Made by a program: the position numbers and the translations under genes. The notes below the pieces were generated by a model. The model saw nothing but the letters and a program-made list of their open reading frames with translations. It searched no databases and had not been told where the DNA came from. Shown here in pieces: positions 22,555 to 33,644 of a DNA stretch of 64,000 bases (positions within the stretch are counted from its first letter, which is position 1; each line of letters starts with the position of its first letter). Origin of the DNA: Blastomussa wellsi (taxonomy: Eukaryota; Cnidaria; Anthozoa; Scleractinia; Plerogyridae); the NCBI GenBank assembly GCA_947652115.1, contig OX393572.1:6734573-6798572 (forward strand), in the 5' to 3' direction.

Positions 22555-22639
22555 GGTGCCGTCGTGGTTGATTAAGGTCCCTAATATATTGACTTGTTCT
22601 ATGGAATGCTACTGTTCAGTATATAGCAGCATTTGCTAC

Positions 22640-23661
22640 TCACGCCCATTGGTCAACGTCGCCTGATGTAATACTCTTCAGTGCCCTGGACGTTATCACT
22701 TTAATCTTAGCACCTATTCCTTTCATGTCAACACTTCCAGATAACAGGCGGCTGTTGCTAACAGAAGCTTCAGCGATATCACCAGCAATTGCTTTTAATG
22801 GAAACAACATGGCTTCGATGTCTGGCAGCTCGCCACTTGCTTCATCTGCCATCATCTTTGATCGCAATGTTGCAGTGTCGACAAACAGGGTGCAACTTTT
22901 AATGGATTCATTCAATTTTGCTAAACGCTTCTGCGACTTTTTTATATGTTCCTTTTGTGTCTTGAGAAGTTCCAAGTCCTGGCATCTCCACCTCTTGACT
23001 ATTTCTTGGTCTTGTTTCTCATGCATCAACTCGGAAAGTTCCCTTTCCTTTGCTTCAAATCTTCTTTTGGTGCTTGTTAATTGACTTGAAGCTTGGTTGA
23101 CGGCTTGTTTAGCGTTGGAAACATCAGTGTCGTGGACAGCCCCAGCTATACCACCACCTGCCAAGGCTCCTAACGGTCCACCAAAAATTCCTCCAAGAAT
23201 AGAACCGATTTGAACGCCTTTCTTGCGTTCTCTTTCAGCTTTTTCTAGTTGTTTTTTCCTTTGTCGCAGAGACTCTTTTTCCCTTTTAAGGTTTAAATCT
23301 AACTTGGAAAGTTGTTGCTCTATTTCATCATACTCGCCTTGTAGTACTTTCTCTTTCTGTTCCAGTTTTTCTAAACTTTCTTGAGCTTTTTTAAGGTTGT
23401 CATTTGTGTTTTTCTCCTCTACCACAACGGTCTGAAAGTTTTTGTCTAGCGCGTCATTTATCTGGTGGATTGTGGATTCAGCAAGACAGAATGCCTCGTG
23501 AGACCTCTGGACGAGACGAAGGAGATTAGGCATCATTCGTTGAGCAGCAACTACACTAACATCATCCCGGGTTTCATTCAAAATCTGGACAAAACTTTCA
23601 AGCGACAGAAGACCACTCAAAAAGTGTGGAGATACCAGCTTCTTTACATCTTCTTCAGCAT
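22640..23661 (-). CDS. Zinc-finger/coiled-coil protein, last exon (coiled coils with Gly-rich hydrophobic segment)
   Basis: About 339 codons open to a TGA at 22640. The exon starts after CTACTTCTCAG. The phase (two bases AT completing GAT, Asp) matches the donor of the exon ending at 25227. Residues 1-70 look helical. About 80-150 is a strongly charged coiled coil (LEKLEQKEKVLQGEYDEIEQ). About 149-178 is a Gly-rich hydrophobic stretch (GSILGGIFGG, PLGALAGGGIAG) able to span or insert into a membrane. About 183-260 is a second coiled coil. Such helix/hydrophobic-hairpin/helix proteins include ClyA/HBL-type alpha pore formers and membrane-remodelling proteins; that link is inference. The seven extra codons before the splice site (MLLHIYF) are probably intronic. 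Confidence 0.75.
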
Positions 23662-23686
23662 CTGAGAAGTAGATGTGAAGCAACAT

Positions 23687-23801
23687 TTATAACATAGCTA
23701 GCAGAGCCGCACGATTCAGTGCAAGCATGCACTATTAATATTTAGCATAAGCAATATTAATATTCGTTTACGTAATAGCATGGTCCCCGGGGCAATTTTG
23801 T

Positions 23802-23837
<36 letters not shown>

Positions 23838-25226
23838 CGAAGTCACATTGCGATTACATGTTTATCGCATAAAGGACAAAGGGCGCGGAAGCCCATGGGA
23901 TGACAATCAGGATAAAATAATCATGCCCTCTTGATTACCAAAAGTGTCCTCGTGATTAAGAAGAAATGCCCTCTGTCTCAGCCATTCAGCATTCAGTAAT
24001 TTTGCTCTGTATGTGATAAAGCATATTAGCCCTCGAAGCTTCGCTTCGAGGACTAATATTTGTTTCAAGAACATTAAATTTCAGCGTTGTACAACTGTCA
24101 GCCGATAGTTCCTCGGTGGAAACACTATTGTTTTAATAGTGCCTGTCCGAGGTTTCACTTGAGTTCCTTGTCTGTTGTATTTAATCATAGTGGTTTTTAT
24201 ATAACCAACAATACACCACGCTCCCAAAAAATGCCTGGTTTCTATAAACATTGGTTTGGAAAGCCTAGTTTTTAGTGAATGCTTCAGTGGCGTACTCCCA
24301 TTTACAGTTTAACCTTCTGTAGTGGAAACCTCTTGATTATACGGACATCACCCCAAGTTACGGAAAGTTCACTTGGCCCAAAATTTAAGACCAAAATCTA
24401 TATAAACCCTTACTCTTCCTCTGCAATACAGTCACTTCCATAATACGTGTAGAAAGGACACTCTTCTATCTATTCAGTGGCTCTATATATTGACCAACAT
24501 TTGTATATGTGGAGCAGTGTTATCGGCTACAGCCACAGACAAACGTAGTTGGAAAGGATGTTAAAATATACCCGATTACAGTAAGTTGGGAATCCAACTT
24601 CAGAAACCCCAACACTACACTGTTTTAGGACCACCTCTCCCATATCAATGTTGAAATCTCACTTTACTGTCTTGTATGAAAAAGGTTGCTAGTAGCTCAA
24701 CATCGAATAGGGGTGGGGGAGGGCAGAAATAAAAGTATAAAGCTTCCGAACTCTGTTGTCTGCCTGTAGCTGTAGATCTGGGGCAGAAGTGTGCTTCTCT
24801 TGGTGTCAGAAAAATGCCCTTTCCTTTGTTTTTGAAAGCCGTTTGCACCGAAAAAAATTAAAGCATTACAAGCATCTCCTCTGTCCAGACGTATCAACGA
24901 CAATGACATACTTCTTGTCCAAAAGCCAATTTAAAAATAACTATTATGGGAATGGGATAGCCCCAAAGCATGGACCAGGAGCAATGTTGCTCTTTAGATT
25001 TGTCACCTCATTTTCTCTCATTTTCTCGTGTCCCATCTTCTATTTTCAGTAACCTATTGCATTTTCTTACCGCTTGGCCCAGCCACTTAGCTCGATTAGC
25101 CTTTGCTATTTCTAAGTGACTGTGCTCTTTCCTATTTGTAATTTTTCGTTATGTATTTATTTTTAATGTTAAATGTTTCTGGGCAGAAATAAAGATTGTT
25201 GTTGTTGTTGTTGTCTTGTTGCTCAC
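23687..25226 (-). other. Intron between zinc-finger exon and coiled-coil exon
   Basis: The intron is 25226-23662 (GTGAGC..TTCTCAG). It contains a hairpin at 24026-24060 (CCTCGAAGC TTC GCTTCGAGG), dispersed coral-type repeat sequence around 23870-24060, and a retroelement tail next to the donor. Confidence 0.5.
25030..25215 (+). mobile_element. LINE-like 3' tail with AATAAA and (TTG)n
   Basis: The + strand ends GGCAGAAATAAAGATTGTTG followed by more TTG units. This is the polyadenylation signal plus simple-repeat tail typical of LINE 3' ends. It lies immediately inside the intron, 6 bases from the donor of the zinc-finger exon. On the minus strand it would add a run of Asn codons if the donor were not used. 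Confidence 0.5.
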
Positions 25227-25480
25227 CTTTTACTTGAGGCATGGCACCAATGCAGGTGTCACAAAGATCGTATTCACATTCGTGGCAATGCCACGGCCAG
25301 TTGTCAGCCGGGTCGTGGTGAGAAGAACGACAATTGTCACAACGCCAGCCACCACTGTACTGTGGGTAGACAAAATGCGAGTCAGCTCTGAACAGCGGGT
25401 GCTCATGCAGCATAGTGTAATGGCGATGGAAACAACATCGGCAAGCATCAAATTCACATTCGGCACAATGACGTGATAGT
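25227..25480 (-). CDS. Zinc-finger/coiled-coil protein, middle exon (fingers 2 and 3)
   Basis: The exon starts after TTTGCAG with one base that completes ATA (Ile) from the preceding exon. It reads LSRHCAECEFDACRCCFHRH, then GGWRCDNCRSS, WPWHCHECEYDLCDTC and IGAMPQVK, and ends AAAAG|GTGAGC with one spare base. The C-x2-C..(H/Y)xC-x2-C-E-(F/Y)-D-x-C-x2-C pattern is that of DC1/C1-like or ZZ-like zinc-binding fingers. Both splice phases fit their neighbours. If the donor is skipped, the frame runs through the LINE tail as poly-Asn to a TAG at 25132-25134, which would truncate the protein. Confidence 0.75.
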
Positions 25481-25525
25481 CTGCAAAGTAAATATTCACT
25501 TTCACAGTCATGTTTCAAAGTTAAA

Positions 25526-25754
25526 AGAGCTACGTCACGATAATTTGAATATTTTTGCGACGACCCAAATTACTCTAAAAATATAGGAAACCTAAAACTA
25601 CTAGTTTACTTAGGGAGAGAAACAACAAAGAGGTGATACTCAACCAAAAAGGAACAAGTATGGTTGAGGATGGAGAAGATTGAGACGGATTACGAATGAC
25701 GGATTTGAAAAACTTAGGCAAAATGCACAAACGGTGACGTAGCTCCTTTAAGCA
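25526..25754. mobile_element. MITE, TTAAAGGAGCTACGTCAC family, short copy
   Basis: Inverted ends TTAAAAGAGCTACGTCACG and CGGTGACGTAGCTCCTTTAA. The interior (ACTAGTAGTTTTAGG, CTTCTCCAT, CGTCTCAATC on the minus strand) matches the left part of the longer copy at 48149-48944. It lies in an intron of the zinc-finger gene. Confidence 0.75.
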
Positions 25755-26425
25755 AGTTTCGTTTCCTAAAGTTAGACCTACAACAAGGTGGGACTTAGCC
25801 TGGACTGATTTCCTTATGATATGTGTTGGGGAGACACAAAGGATTGTCCAGATTTTTTATGCCTCAACCCACTATAGATAAGATAAAATTGGACTTGACT
25901 TCCAGTCATGTTGTCGAAACCGGGCAGTCACTAACAACAGCCTTTAGCAAACCTTACCTGGACGATTATAGTATTTTTTTCGAGTAAACGCTTTTTCCGA
26001 ATAGTCACCGGATTCAAATAAATACCGGATCTATCGAGTGGAATTTTAAATAAACGTCCCCTGCGTCAACAATCGAAGTCTGGGTTACCGTAAATTTTTC
26101 AATCTGAATTTATTTCAATCTGGTCATATACAACTGGATTTCATCAATAAATAGGTGTAACTACTAAAATTTAAACGTCTTCACTGTCTATCAGTAAAAC
26201 TTAACGGCTTTTCTCCCTCACATTCAACAACGGTGATGTTCAGCATTCGTAATTAATTTGTTCATACCAAGGTTTTGACTACAGACAAAATGGGTTGTTT
26301 TTGGTAAGCGTTTCCGTAAACGTATGCGTAAACGTATGCGTAAATCAGTAAATACCGAGGCTTTCATAGCACATGAAAAACACTCCTGTTTAATAAACGC
26401 TCGGTGCCTATATTTGAGAACTTAC

Positions 26426-26702
26426 ATTTCATCAGGAGTGTTTGAGCATCCGCAAATGTCACAGATCCAAGCAGAGTAGACATATGTTGTATCTGCCACT
26501 TCAAGTGCGTGGGGGTGACCAGGATGCTGCTTTGGTTGGATACAGTCAAAACACAAGTCAAAGTCGCAACTTTCGCAGCGATAGGAAAATGTTTCTCTTA
26601 GGTCCTCACTGTCTCTTGTACAAAAATCACATATCCAACTGCGGGTTCGGTTATTGTTCCGCATACAAACCAGTTCATGGTGATGAGCCAAAGTATTTTT
26701 TC
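26426..26702 (-). CDS. Zinc-finger/coiled-coil protein, first exon seen (finger 1 and start of finger 2)
   Basis: It begins after ACCATTGTAG with two bases of a split codon, so at least one more exon lies upstream (higher coordinates). It reads NTLAHHHELVCMRNNN, SWICDFC.., YRCESCDFDLCFDC, HPGHPHALEV and SAWICDICGCSNTPDE, and ends GAAAT|GTAAGT, a consensus donor. The W-x-C-x2-C / C-x2-C-D-F-D-x-C-x2-C block is repeated in the next exon, so three fingers stand in tandem. This finger type often mediates protein or lipid binding or sits next to ubiquitin-ligase domains; its role here is unknown. An upstream exon could not be found by eye. Confidence 0.75.
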
Positions 26703-27250
26703 CTACAATGGTAAATCAGCTGCCTAACTTAACTCAAAAGTTTAAATTTATATAATTACTTGTCTGAGAAAATAGTTGTGTCAGACGCAATGACAGTAAA
26801 ACGAAAACTAGCCATCATTCGTTGCCTTGATTTGGTCATCTTGTGATGTCGAGGTGGCCTCTCCTATAAGCCTGATGGTTTCCTAAGGTCTCCTCGTCTA
26901 ACAACCTGCTGTATTTCTAAAATTTGTTATTCACATAAGGCAAATAAATGACGATGATGATGATGATGATGATGATCTTTGTATATTTGACTATGAAAGT
27001 ATCGATACAAATAGTAATCATGGAAAAAATAGAAAATACGAGAAGGCTTAACTGTCATTGTCTGAGAAAGTGTTCCAGATGTTTACTATCAAAGTTTGAG
27101 GGTTGGTCCCGTATTGAGCCTCCCGATCATGGAAAATCTTGTTTCTCAGGGGATTTAAAACTTTAAACTTGTAAAAAACCAAACAAACAAAACCTATTGA
27201 CTAACAAATTATAAGCTATGTTTCTGCAATAAAGGCTCTTTCATTTCATT
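26703..27250. other. Intergenic/intronic with LINE-like (GAT)n tail
   Basis: CAAATAAATGACGATGATG followed by (GAT)n at 26940-26977 resembles a LINE 3' tail; AATAAA near 27220 may be another. No exon recognised. Confidence 0.45.
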
Positions 27251-27252
27251 TG

Positions 27253-27585
27253 TGTGGGTTGTGTACAAAGTGTTCTGGCAGTGAGGGGACTGGCACTAAA
27301 CTTGGCCAAATTTCCATGTGAAAACCACTACCCAATTGCAAAATTACCAAATGTTAGATGCTCATATTTTTTATTTGGCACGTGCAAATTTTTTGTTGCT
27401 TCAGTGACCCATTTTGAAATACACGCTCACAAAATTTGCATATTCTCAAAGCCAGTAGTCTACCTTTATTTATACCGGACCACTTTAATTTTTCCCGGGG
27501 GGGGGGGCTAATTTTACGTAAATAAACTGTAATTAGTAGTAATGTGGTGAGTAAACACTAATTTATTCTCTTAAACTGCCTTAGA
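27253..27585 (+). repeat. Inverted-repeat partner of 29770-30163
   Basis: Blocks such as GGCACTAAACTTGGCC, GAAAACCACTACCCAA, TGACCCATTTTGAA, AGCCAGTAGTCTAC and AAACTGTAATTAGTAGTAAT recur in reverse-complement order at 30163-29770. About 70-75% similar with gaps. A G-run at 27498-27507. Confidence 0.65.
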
Positions 27586-27598
27586 ATGGTGGTTTTCA

Positions 27599-28160
27599 CT
27601 GTCACGCTATCAAAAACTAATTTCAAAACAATCCAATTGCAGACGCGTAGCATTTCAGAGAGTGTAGATGATAAATAAATAAATAAAAAAAAAGTCTCAG
27701 GCTTGTGCGGTGTCCGGTTCGTGAGTTATTTGCCGAAACATTCCACGCAAATTTACAAAGCTTAGTATGGAGACGCCATATTTGTGTCCTTCCGAGGGAC
27801 ACAAATATGGCCGCCGTGATGTACGCGAAACAATCTGGAATTCAGCTTCTACTTTTGGCTCATGAGCTATTATAGTTACACATAAACACCACTTATTATA
27901 TCTGAAATGTTCAAACATCTGAAAATCGAAAGGATATGCTTTTTCTAAAGAAAACAGTTTTGTCACGGTTCTCAGCTTGATGTCACATACGGCCGAGAAC
28001 TCAAATATTCAAGATGCTCTGTTTTCAAAGCGAATGGTACTAGCGAGCTGAACATTTGCGAAAAGATATATTTTTAATTAGTCTTACACCTAGTGGCGAC
28101 GTAAATTTAGCAGGCCTAGCGAATTTTGATTTCAGAATTTTATGACGTCACATGAAAACC
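27599..28160. repeat. Dispersed repeat, internal copy of the 48149-48944 element
   Basis: Aligns base by base with 48385-48915: TTTCAGAGAGTGTAGATG, GAGTTATTTGCCGAAAC, GGACACAAATATGGCCGCC, AATTTTATGACGTCACATGA. The terminal TTAAAGGAGCTACGTCAC repeats are missing here. Confidence 0.75.
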
Positions 28161-28384
28161 ACGAATTAGAAAATCGGCACTAAGAAAACCAACGTGTTCC
28201 ACTTAAAGTGCGTGACTGCAATGAAAACATGTTGTTCTTGTTCTCTTTCGATTTCGAATTTATATAAAGAATGCACCATGCCAATTATTGCGCCTCAATT
28301 TTCAAAATAAGTCCGTTTCTTAAGCAACTATCCGCCATTACCAGATTCGGCTTCAGTCGAGTTGCATTAAGAGAGTTGGATCGA

Positions 28385-28560
28385 GAGGGAAAATGACGTC
28401 ATCGACTCACTAGTATATTTTGCAATGTGTGAAACCAGCTGATTAGTATGCAGTACGAGCTTTTAGAAGCACGTTGCTGTTTTGCACACCAAATATGTTG
28501 GTGCACACAGTAAAAAATGAAACTGGTGAGTCGGTGACGTCATTTTCTGTGTTTGATTTG
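28385..28560. repeat. Inverted-repeat element, AAATGACGTCA arms
   Basis: GGAAAATGACGTCATCGACT at about 28389 is matched by the reverse complement GTCGGTGACGTCATTTTC at about 28533; the arms extend about 45 bases. MITE-like. Confidence 0.6.
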
Positions 28561-28909
28561 TGAACAGGAAAAATAAATTGCTGGATGTTGCATGCATACG
28601 TCTTCATTCAGGCTACTCACACGAGGGGTGACAGCTCTAACAAACGCTGTTTGACCAGTACCGTGTGTAAATAAAAGTCCTCCCGATAATCTAGAATATC
28701 GTGCCGAATATTTGGGAGAAATTCCCGAAAAAATCTCAAAATTCCAGAATTTTTAACTTCATTACTTTGTGTTTCCCGATTCCCGGCAAAATATTAAGAT
28801 TCCCGGAAGAAAGTTGTTTTTCTCTCGAAACAACCCTTCTTAGAGTTAACACCTCCCGTTACTCATGGTCTAGTTGCTTTCCCTAAAAGCATAAATTCCG
28901 TAATTCAAT

Positions 28910-29440
28910 GCCCGGAATCCTAAAACCAGGAATGACTATATTTCAGTCAGATTAGGCGAACGGTAAGTGAGCTACTAAACAAATTTTCAAAGACATTTTG
29001 AAAATTCCGTCAATTCGAGCGAGAATTTGATTTTTTTAGTCAGGTTAGAGTGACATGATTCAAAGCAATAGTTATAACATATAAATGTGATTCAAATCAG
29101 CTCGAATACGGAATGTTCAGCTGAATGTTGGGCGACTTTGGACTTTGGTGCACACATCTAGAACCCTCATCCATACTTATAGTTCCTTTCTTAGTCTCTC
29201 CTGTTATTTTGTTCTCTTTCCGTTTTAATTTAAAATAAAGAGAAATAATGCAATGGCAAATTTTGTGATGCGACACATTTTCAGCAAAGATGAATTTCAA
29301 CGCTGAAATGAATTTTATTCCGCAGTGTGATGTCATAAAAAAGTCCTGCAAAATGTAAGTTACTCTATTGTGTAGCATGCTTAACTTAAACCTGGCTCAG
29401 CTGAAATTTGGACATTCCTGGTTTTAGGATCCCGGTTCTT
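28910..29440. repeat. Inverted-repeat element, CCTAAAACCAGGAATG arms
   Basis: Left arm CCGGAATCCTAAAACCAGGA; right arm CATTCCTGGTTTTAGGATCC at 29414. About 35-base arms, about 450-base interior without coding sequence. Confidence 0.5.
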
Positions 29441-29769
29441 TGGTGGAATTATCTTGGTTTCCGGCAACGTGTTCCGGTAACCCATTCCAGATTTTTGGAT
29501 AACTCCGACCCAGTTCCCCCGCGACCAAATCCAAAATAGTGGGCGAAACAGCGTAAACTAAAACAGCAAGAATAGTATGGTAACGAACTGTTCGGCTACA
29601 GAAAACTGTCCCCACTACCTCAGATTATTATGGACTTCTGCTGCAAATTCACAATGAACTGATCAACTTTTAATTCGATTTGATCCTATGATAAAAGTAA
29701 TGGTTTGTGCATAATCTTTTAAGTGGAACAGGTAGATTTTGTTAGTGCTTATTTTCTAATTCTAACTAA

Positions 29770-30163
29770 AGACAGTTCAAGAGAATAAAGTAGCGTTTAA
29801 TTACCACATTACCCCTAATTACAGTTTATGTAAGTAAAATAAGCCTCCTCGAGACAAATTAAAGTGGTTCAGTATAAATGAAGTTAGTATGGGTGTAGAC
29901 TACTGGCTTTGACAATATGCAGATTTTGTGAGTCTTGTGAAGGTGTGCTTCAAAATGGGTCACTGTCTAACTTAATTTTCATTCTCCTAGCATTGGGGTA
30001 ACTCCTGGTATAAGAATCAATTTTAGTTAGTTAGGCAGGTGAAAAAATATGAATTAACATCTAAAATTTGGTTATTTTGGGTAGTGGTTTTCTCATCAAA
30101 ATTAGGCCAATTTTAGTGCCAGGCCCCACACTGCCAGAACACTCTATACAAAACCCACACATA
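29770..30163 (-). repeat. Inverted-repeat partner of 27253-27585
   Basis: See the partner at 27253. The two copies flank 2.2 kb. They could be two independent insertions of one family in opposite orientation, or the ends of one large foldback element. Confidence 0.6.
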
Positions 30164-30985
30164 TTAAGGTGGCTCATCTCAGTTTTTCAGAAGCACATCA
30201 ACCCAGCTTTAAAAGGCTACTTCTTCGCTGCCTTGGGTCGGTCGGGCAAGAGAATAAATGAGGTTTCCAAAGATATGGTTTTCGTTAGCATCGGTTTTAC
30301 CATAGCAACGAAACGATGACGTAATGGTTTTTGAAAAACAGCATTTTTCTCGATGTCAAGACCTAAACTTTTAAAGCGAATCAGCGTTATTTCTAGTATA
30401 CATGTAGATCTTCAACACTGCAAAGTTTGAAAAAAATTATATGAGAACGTTTTGCAGGTAAAAATTTAAAAGTATCTGTTAGTTCGTTGATTCCAGCGAC
30501 TTCCTGCAGATTGAAACAAAGTCCTTTCTACGTTTAACACCCTTGGCATAGAACAACTTTCCTGAAAGGTTTCATCCAGTTTGCTTCACTAGATTTCTCT
30601 CTTTGAACTCAAAAGTAATGTCTTTAATATTCACATTTTTCTCATAGACGGAACGTCTTTGATATGGAAGCATCCATGTTAAAACTAGTCAATAGAATTT
30701 TTTTAAGATCTGTAGATCGAAAGTTTAAAATGTTATGTGCTTTCCCTGAAAATTTCAAAGACATTGAACTATTTTAAGAACGCGAAATAATTATAAAATT
30801 ATACTGTACCTTTGCATTCGTTACGGAAAGTTTCGTTATGAGATTTTTTGTTGACAGCTAGTTTATTTCAGAAGTTTCCCTTTTGTCGATATTCTACATA
30901 TTTTGCTATGGAATGAGCAAGTTTGTCATGCTTGACTACAGCCTGGGTGATCGTGAAAAATTCATTCTTAATACAATAGCAATCA
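30164..30985. other. No gene recognised
   Basis: Unique-looking AT-rich sequence with no exon or repeat shared within the window. Confidence 0.4.
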
Positions 30986-30989
30986 GCAT

Positions 30990-32295
30990 AAGGCTGTGGT
31001 GGCGTTAGTCTGTTACGCAGACGTTATTAGCGGATTGCGTTACACTTGTCCCCACTAACGTCTGCTTAACCGACGCCAACATTCCTTTCCGCCGCTTCGC
31101 CAATCAGATTTTACCTACTAAAATCCGGAAAGCCGACCTTCACCTTCACCGCCGCTTAGCCAATCAGATTTTATCAACTAAAATCCCCACGACGCCTCTC
31201 CCGACGCGAGACATGTGATGAGATGAAACCTGTCACGGACGTTTGATTTTACTCCAAGTCAGAGATTTTTCTGGTAAATCACATTTTAGATGAAAGCAAG
31301 TTCTGAATTTGCGAAGGGAAACTTATTTACTCCTTAATTTATCAACTGGCTACGTTTGTTATCAAGTTTTGCCTTCAGTGTGTTCGACAGCCCAGCTCAT
31401 TGATTTTCAGTTTTCATATTTTTCCCCACAGCTCCGCAAAAAGACATACAATCCACCAACGAATTACTGAAGTTCAGCCAAATGAAAAGCTAGCCTATTG
31501 GTCAAAGTTTCCACGTTTCAGACTCTAAACGACTGCGTAGCGATTTCGATGTTCGGAAAAATATTATTTCAAGTGTGTGCGCCGTCCATTAATCGTCGGT
31601 TGTTCAAACCCAGTTTTAAGCAAATGGAGGCCTCAAATCAAAGGGCCAGTGAACTATCGAAAGGAGAAGTTGAACATATTTTCAAGCCAGCCTTTTAACC
31701 CAGCAGCACTGGATGTTTTAAATCATTTTGTGGCAAGTTTGTCGAATGAATGATTCAGCACGGTGAAGTTGTATTCGCCTTGACTGACTCTTTCCAATTT
31801 TACCCTTCGATTTGTTCACTGGTAAATACCACGGATGTGGACCTCTTCGATGATTTCTAAATTAATTCCGCTTTGCGTTTGCGAGTTGGCGAAGTCTTTT
31901 GTAGCATTTTATAGCGTTGAAATAAATATTTCTGTTCCACTGCTGTGTTCATGGGAGAGAGATCATCTTTCCCAAAATATTAACCCTTCCAACTTATGAC
32001 CGAATCAGACTCGCACGCTTACCCCTTGAATTCACAATAAATAATATTTTATTTGGTGTTTCAACCATCGAAATACACCAGAGTATTGTATCCAACAGCG
32101 CCGGCATCCCGAAGAACGGATTCGCGGGAAATTTTACAACGACCGTTTCGAATGCCTACAGACAATGCTGATTGGTTAGTTTGTCTGGCGAGAGACAATG
32201 GGAAAGGAATGTTGGTCGCGGTTAAGCAGGCGTTAGTGGCGACAAGTGTAACGCAATCTCCTAATAACTCCTGCGTAGGAGGCTATGGTGGCGAC
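30990..32295. mobile_element. Non-autonomous element with diverged inverted ends
   Basis: 30990-31090 (ACGTTATTAGCGGATTGCGT, TACACTTGTCCCCACTAACG, CTGCTTAACCG) is the reverse complement of 32195-32290 at about 85%. The interior has no coding sequence. 31088-31130 is repeated in tandem at 31140-31190 (CCGCCGCTT.GCCAATCAGAT). It abuts the Penelope-like element at 32296 and probably truncated it. Confidence 0.6.
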
Positions 32296-33640
32296 TGTGA
32301 GAGATGTAGAACCCTTTTGAAAATCGACGAACATGATATTTTGGTGTCGTACGATGTTACGTCCCTTTTCACAGACGTACCAGTGAATGAGGTTGCAATG
32401 GGCTCTCCCCGCGGGCCACTCATGGCAAATACGTTTATGTGCAATATCGAAGAAAAATTGACATCAGAACAAGATGCCTGCTTTCTATAAGCGCTATGTC
32501 GATGACACCCTCAGCAAAATGCCCGATGTTTCATCTGCCAATGAGTTCTTGTCAACACTGAATGGAATCCACCCCTCACTTAGTTTCACAATGGAACTCG
32601 AAGGCAATGGCACACTTCCCTTTCTGGGAATGGTCATTATCAGAAATGGTCCCCGACTAGACACGAAGGTCTACGTGAAACAAACTGATACTGGGCTTCT
32701 ACTGCATTACCAAAGCCATGTTGACGTTAAGTATAAACATTCTCTACTGAAGACAATGTTGAACCGTGCGTTCAAACTCTCCTCGAATTGGCTGTTGCTC
32801 CATCAAGAATGTGAACGTCTTAAAAAGGGTTTTGCTCGCCTGCGTTATCCTGAAACCCTTGTAGAAAGCACCATCAGAAATTTTATTGAAACGAAAGGTA
32901 CCGAGAATTCATGTTCTTAAAAACAAGTAGCCGATGAACAAGATGCTCCTATCAGAATTGTATTACCGTTTAAAGACCAAAAATCAACCAATGCAGTAAG
33001 ACGCCAACTCGGTGATCTCAGTCGAAAGATTGATGCAGATGTCCAGCCTATTTGCACGAGTCAAAAGATCAAAACACAATTCAAACCAAAGGAACATAAA
33101 CCTCCAATTGTAAATCAACAAAACGTTGTGTATTATTATTTCAAGTGTGATCTGTGCGATGCAGATTACGTCGGCTTCTCGAGTCGACACCGACATCAAC
33201 GTGTGAAGGAACATGGGCGATCAACAATCGGCAACCATGTAAAAGATGAGCATGGAAAGGATCCAGAGGTTATTTTAAACAATTTCAAGATTTTGAAGAA
33301 GTGTCAGAGTAAATTCGACTGTTTGATTTTTGAAATGCTTTTTATTCGCGAACTGAAACCAAAACTTAACAAACAGAGTGACTCAATTCGCGCGAAGGTA
33401 TTTATTTAATTCTTTAACTTTTTAATATAGTTTTTATCGCCTTAGCGTTTTCTTTTATTATTCATGCCGCAATTTTCTTGTACGTATTAATTCAATGTAA
33501 ATATTTTAACTTTTAGGCAGTATCTCATTAGCGTTATCATAATTGATTGTATGTATTTAAGCGCAAGCTAAATTTTACCTTTTAACTTGAAAATGACCGT
33601 CGAGCGGTCGAAACGTTGTTTTTTAACGTTAATTTTTATT
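32296..33640 (+). pseudogene. Penelope-like retroelement: reverse transcriptase plus GIY-YIG endonuclease, disabled
   Basis: Read on +: VSYDVTSLFTDVPVNEV, then MGSPRGPLMANTFMCNIEEK, a one-base frameshift near 32475, then FYKRYVDDTLSKMP (the YVDD catalytic motif, about 32495-32506), LPFLGMVIIRNG.. and, after a TAA at 32918-32920, NAVRRQLGDLSRK.. and the GIY-YIG domain FKCDLCDADYVGF, HRHQRVKEHGRS, NHVKDEHGKDP, ending at 33409. Between VPVNEV and MGSPRGP about 90 residues usual for this polymerase are missing. The fusion of RT and GIY-YIG is diagnostic of Penelope-like elements. The 3' flank to about 33640 carries the terminal motif described at 33586. Apart from one stop, one frameshift and the deletion, the frame is well kept, so the insertion is not very old. 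Confidence 0.85.
33586..33617 (+). other. Hammerhead-like hairpin in the Penelope-like terminus
   Basis: TTGAAAATGACCGTCGAGCG followed by GTCGAAACG. The stem GACCG/CGGTC is followed directly by GAAAC, as stem II plus GAAA of a hammerhead ribozyme; the CTGATGA half is degenerate. The same motif occurs twice around 5905-5930 and 6465-6490 in the other copy. Confidence 0.4.
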
Positions 33641-33644
33641 GTAA

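Noticed and set aside
33128..33409. Stand-alone host GIY-YIG nuclease gene
   Set aside because: It is in frame with, and downstream of, a Penelope-like reverse transcriptase and ends in the element terminus.
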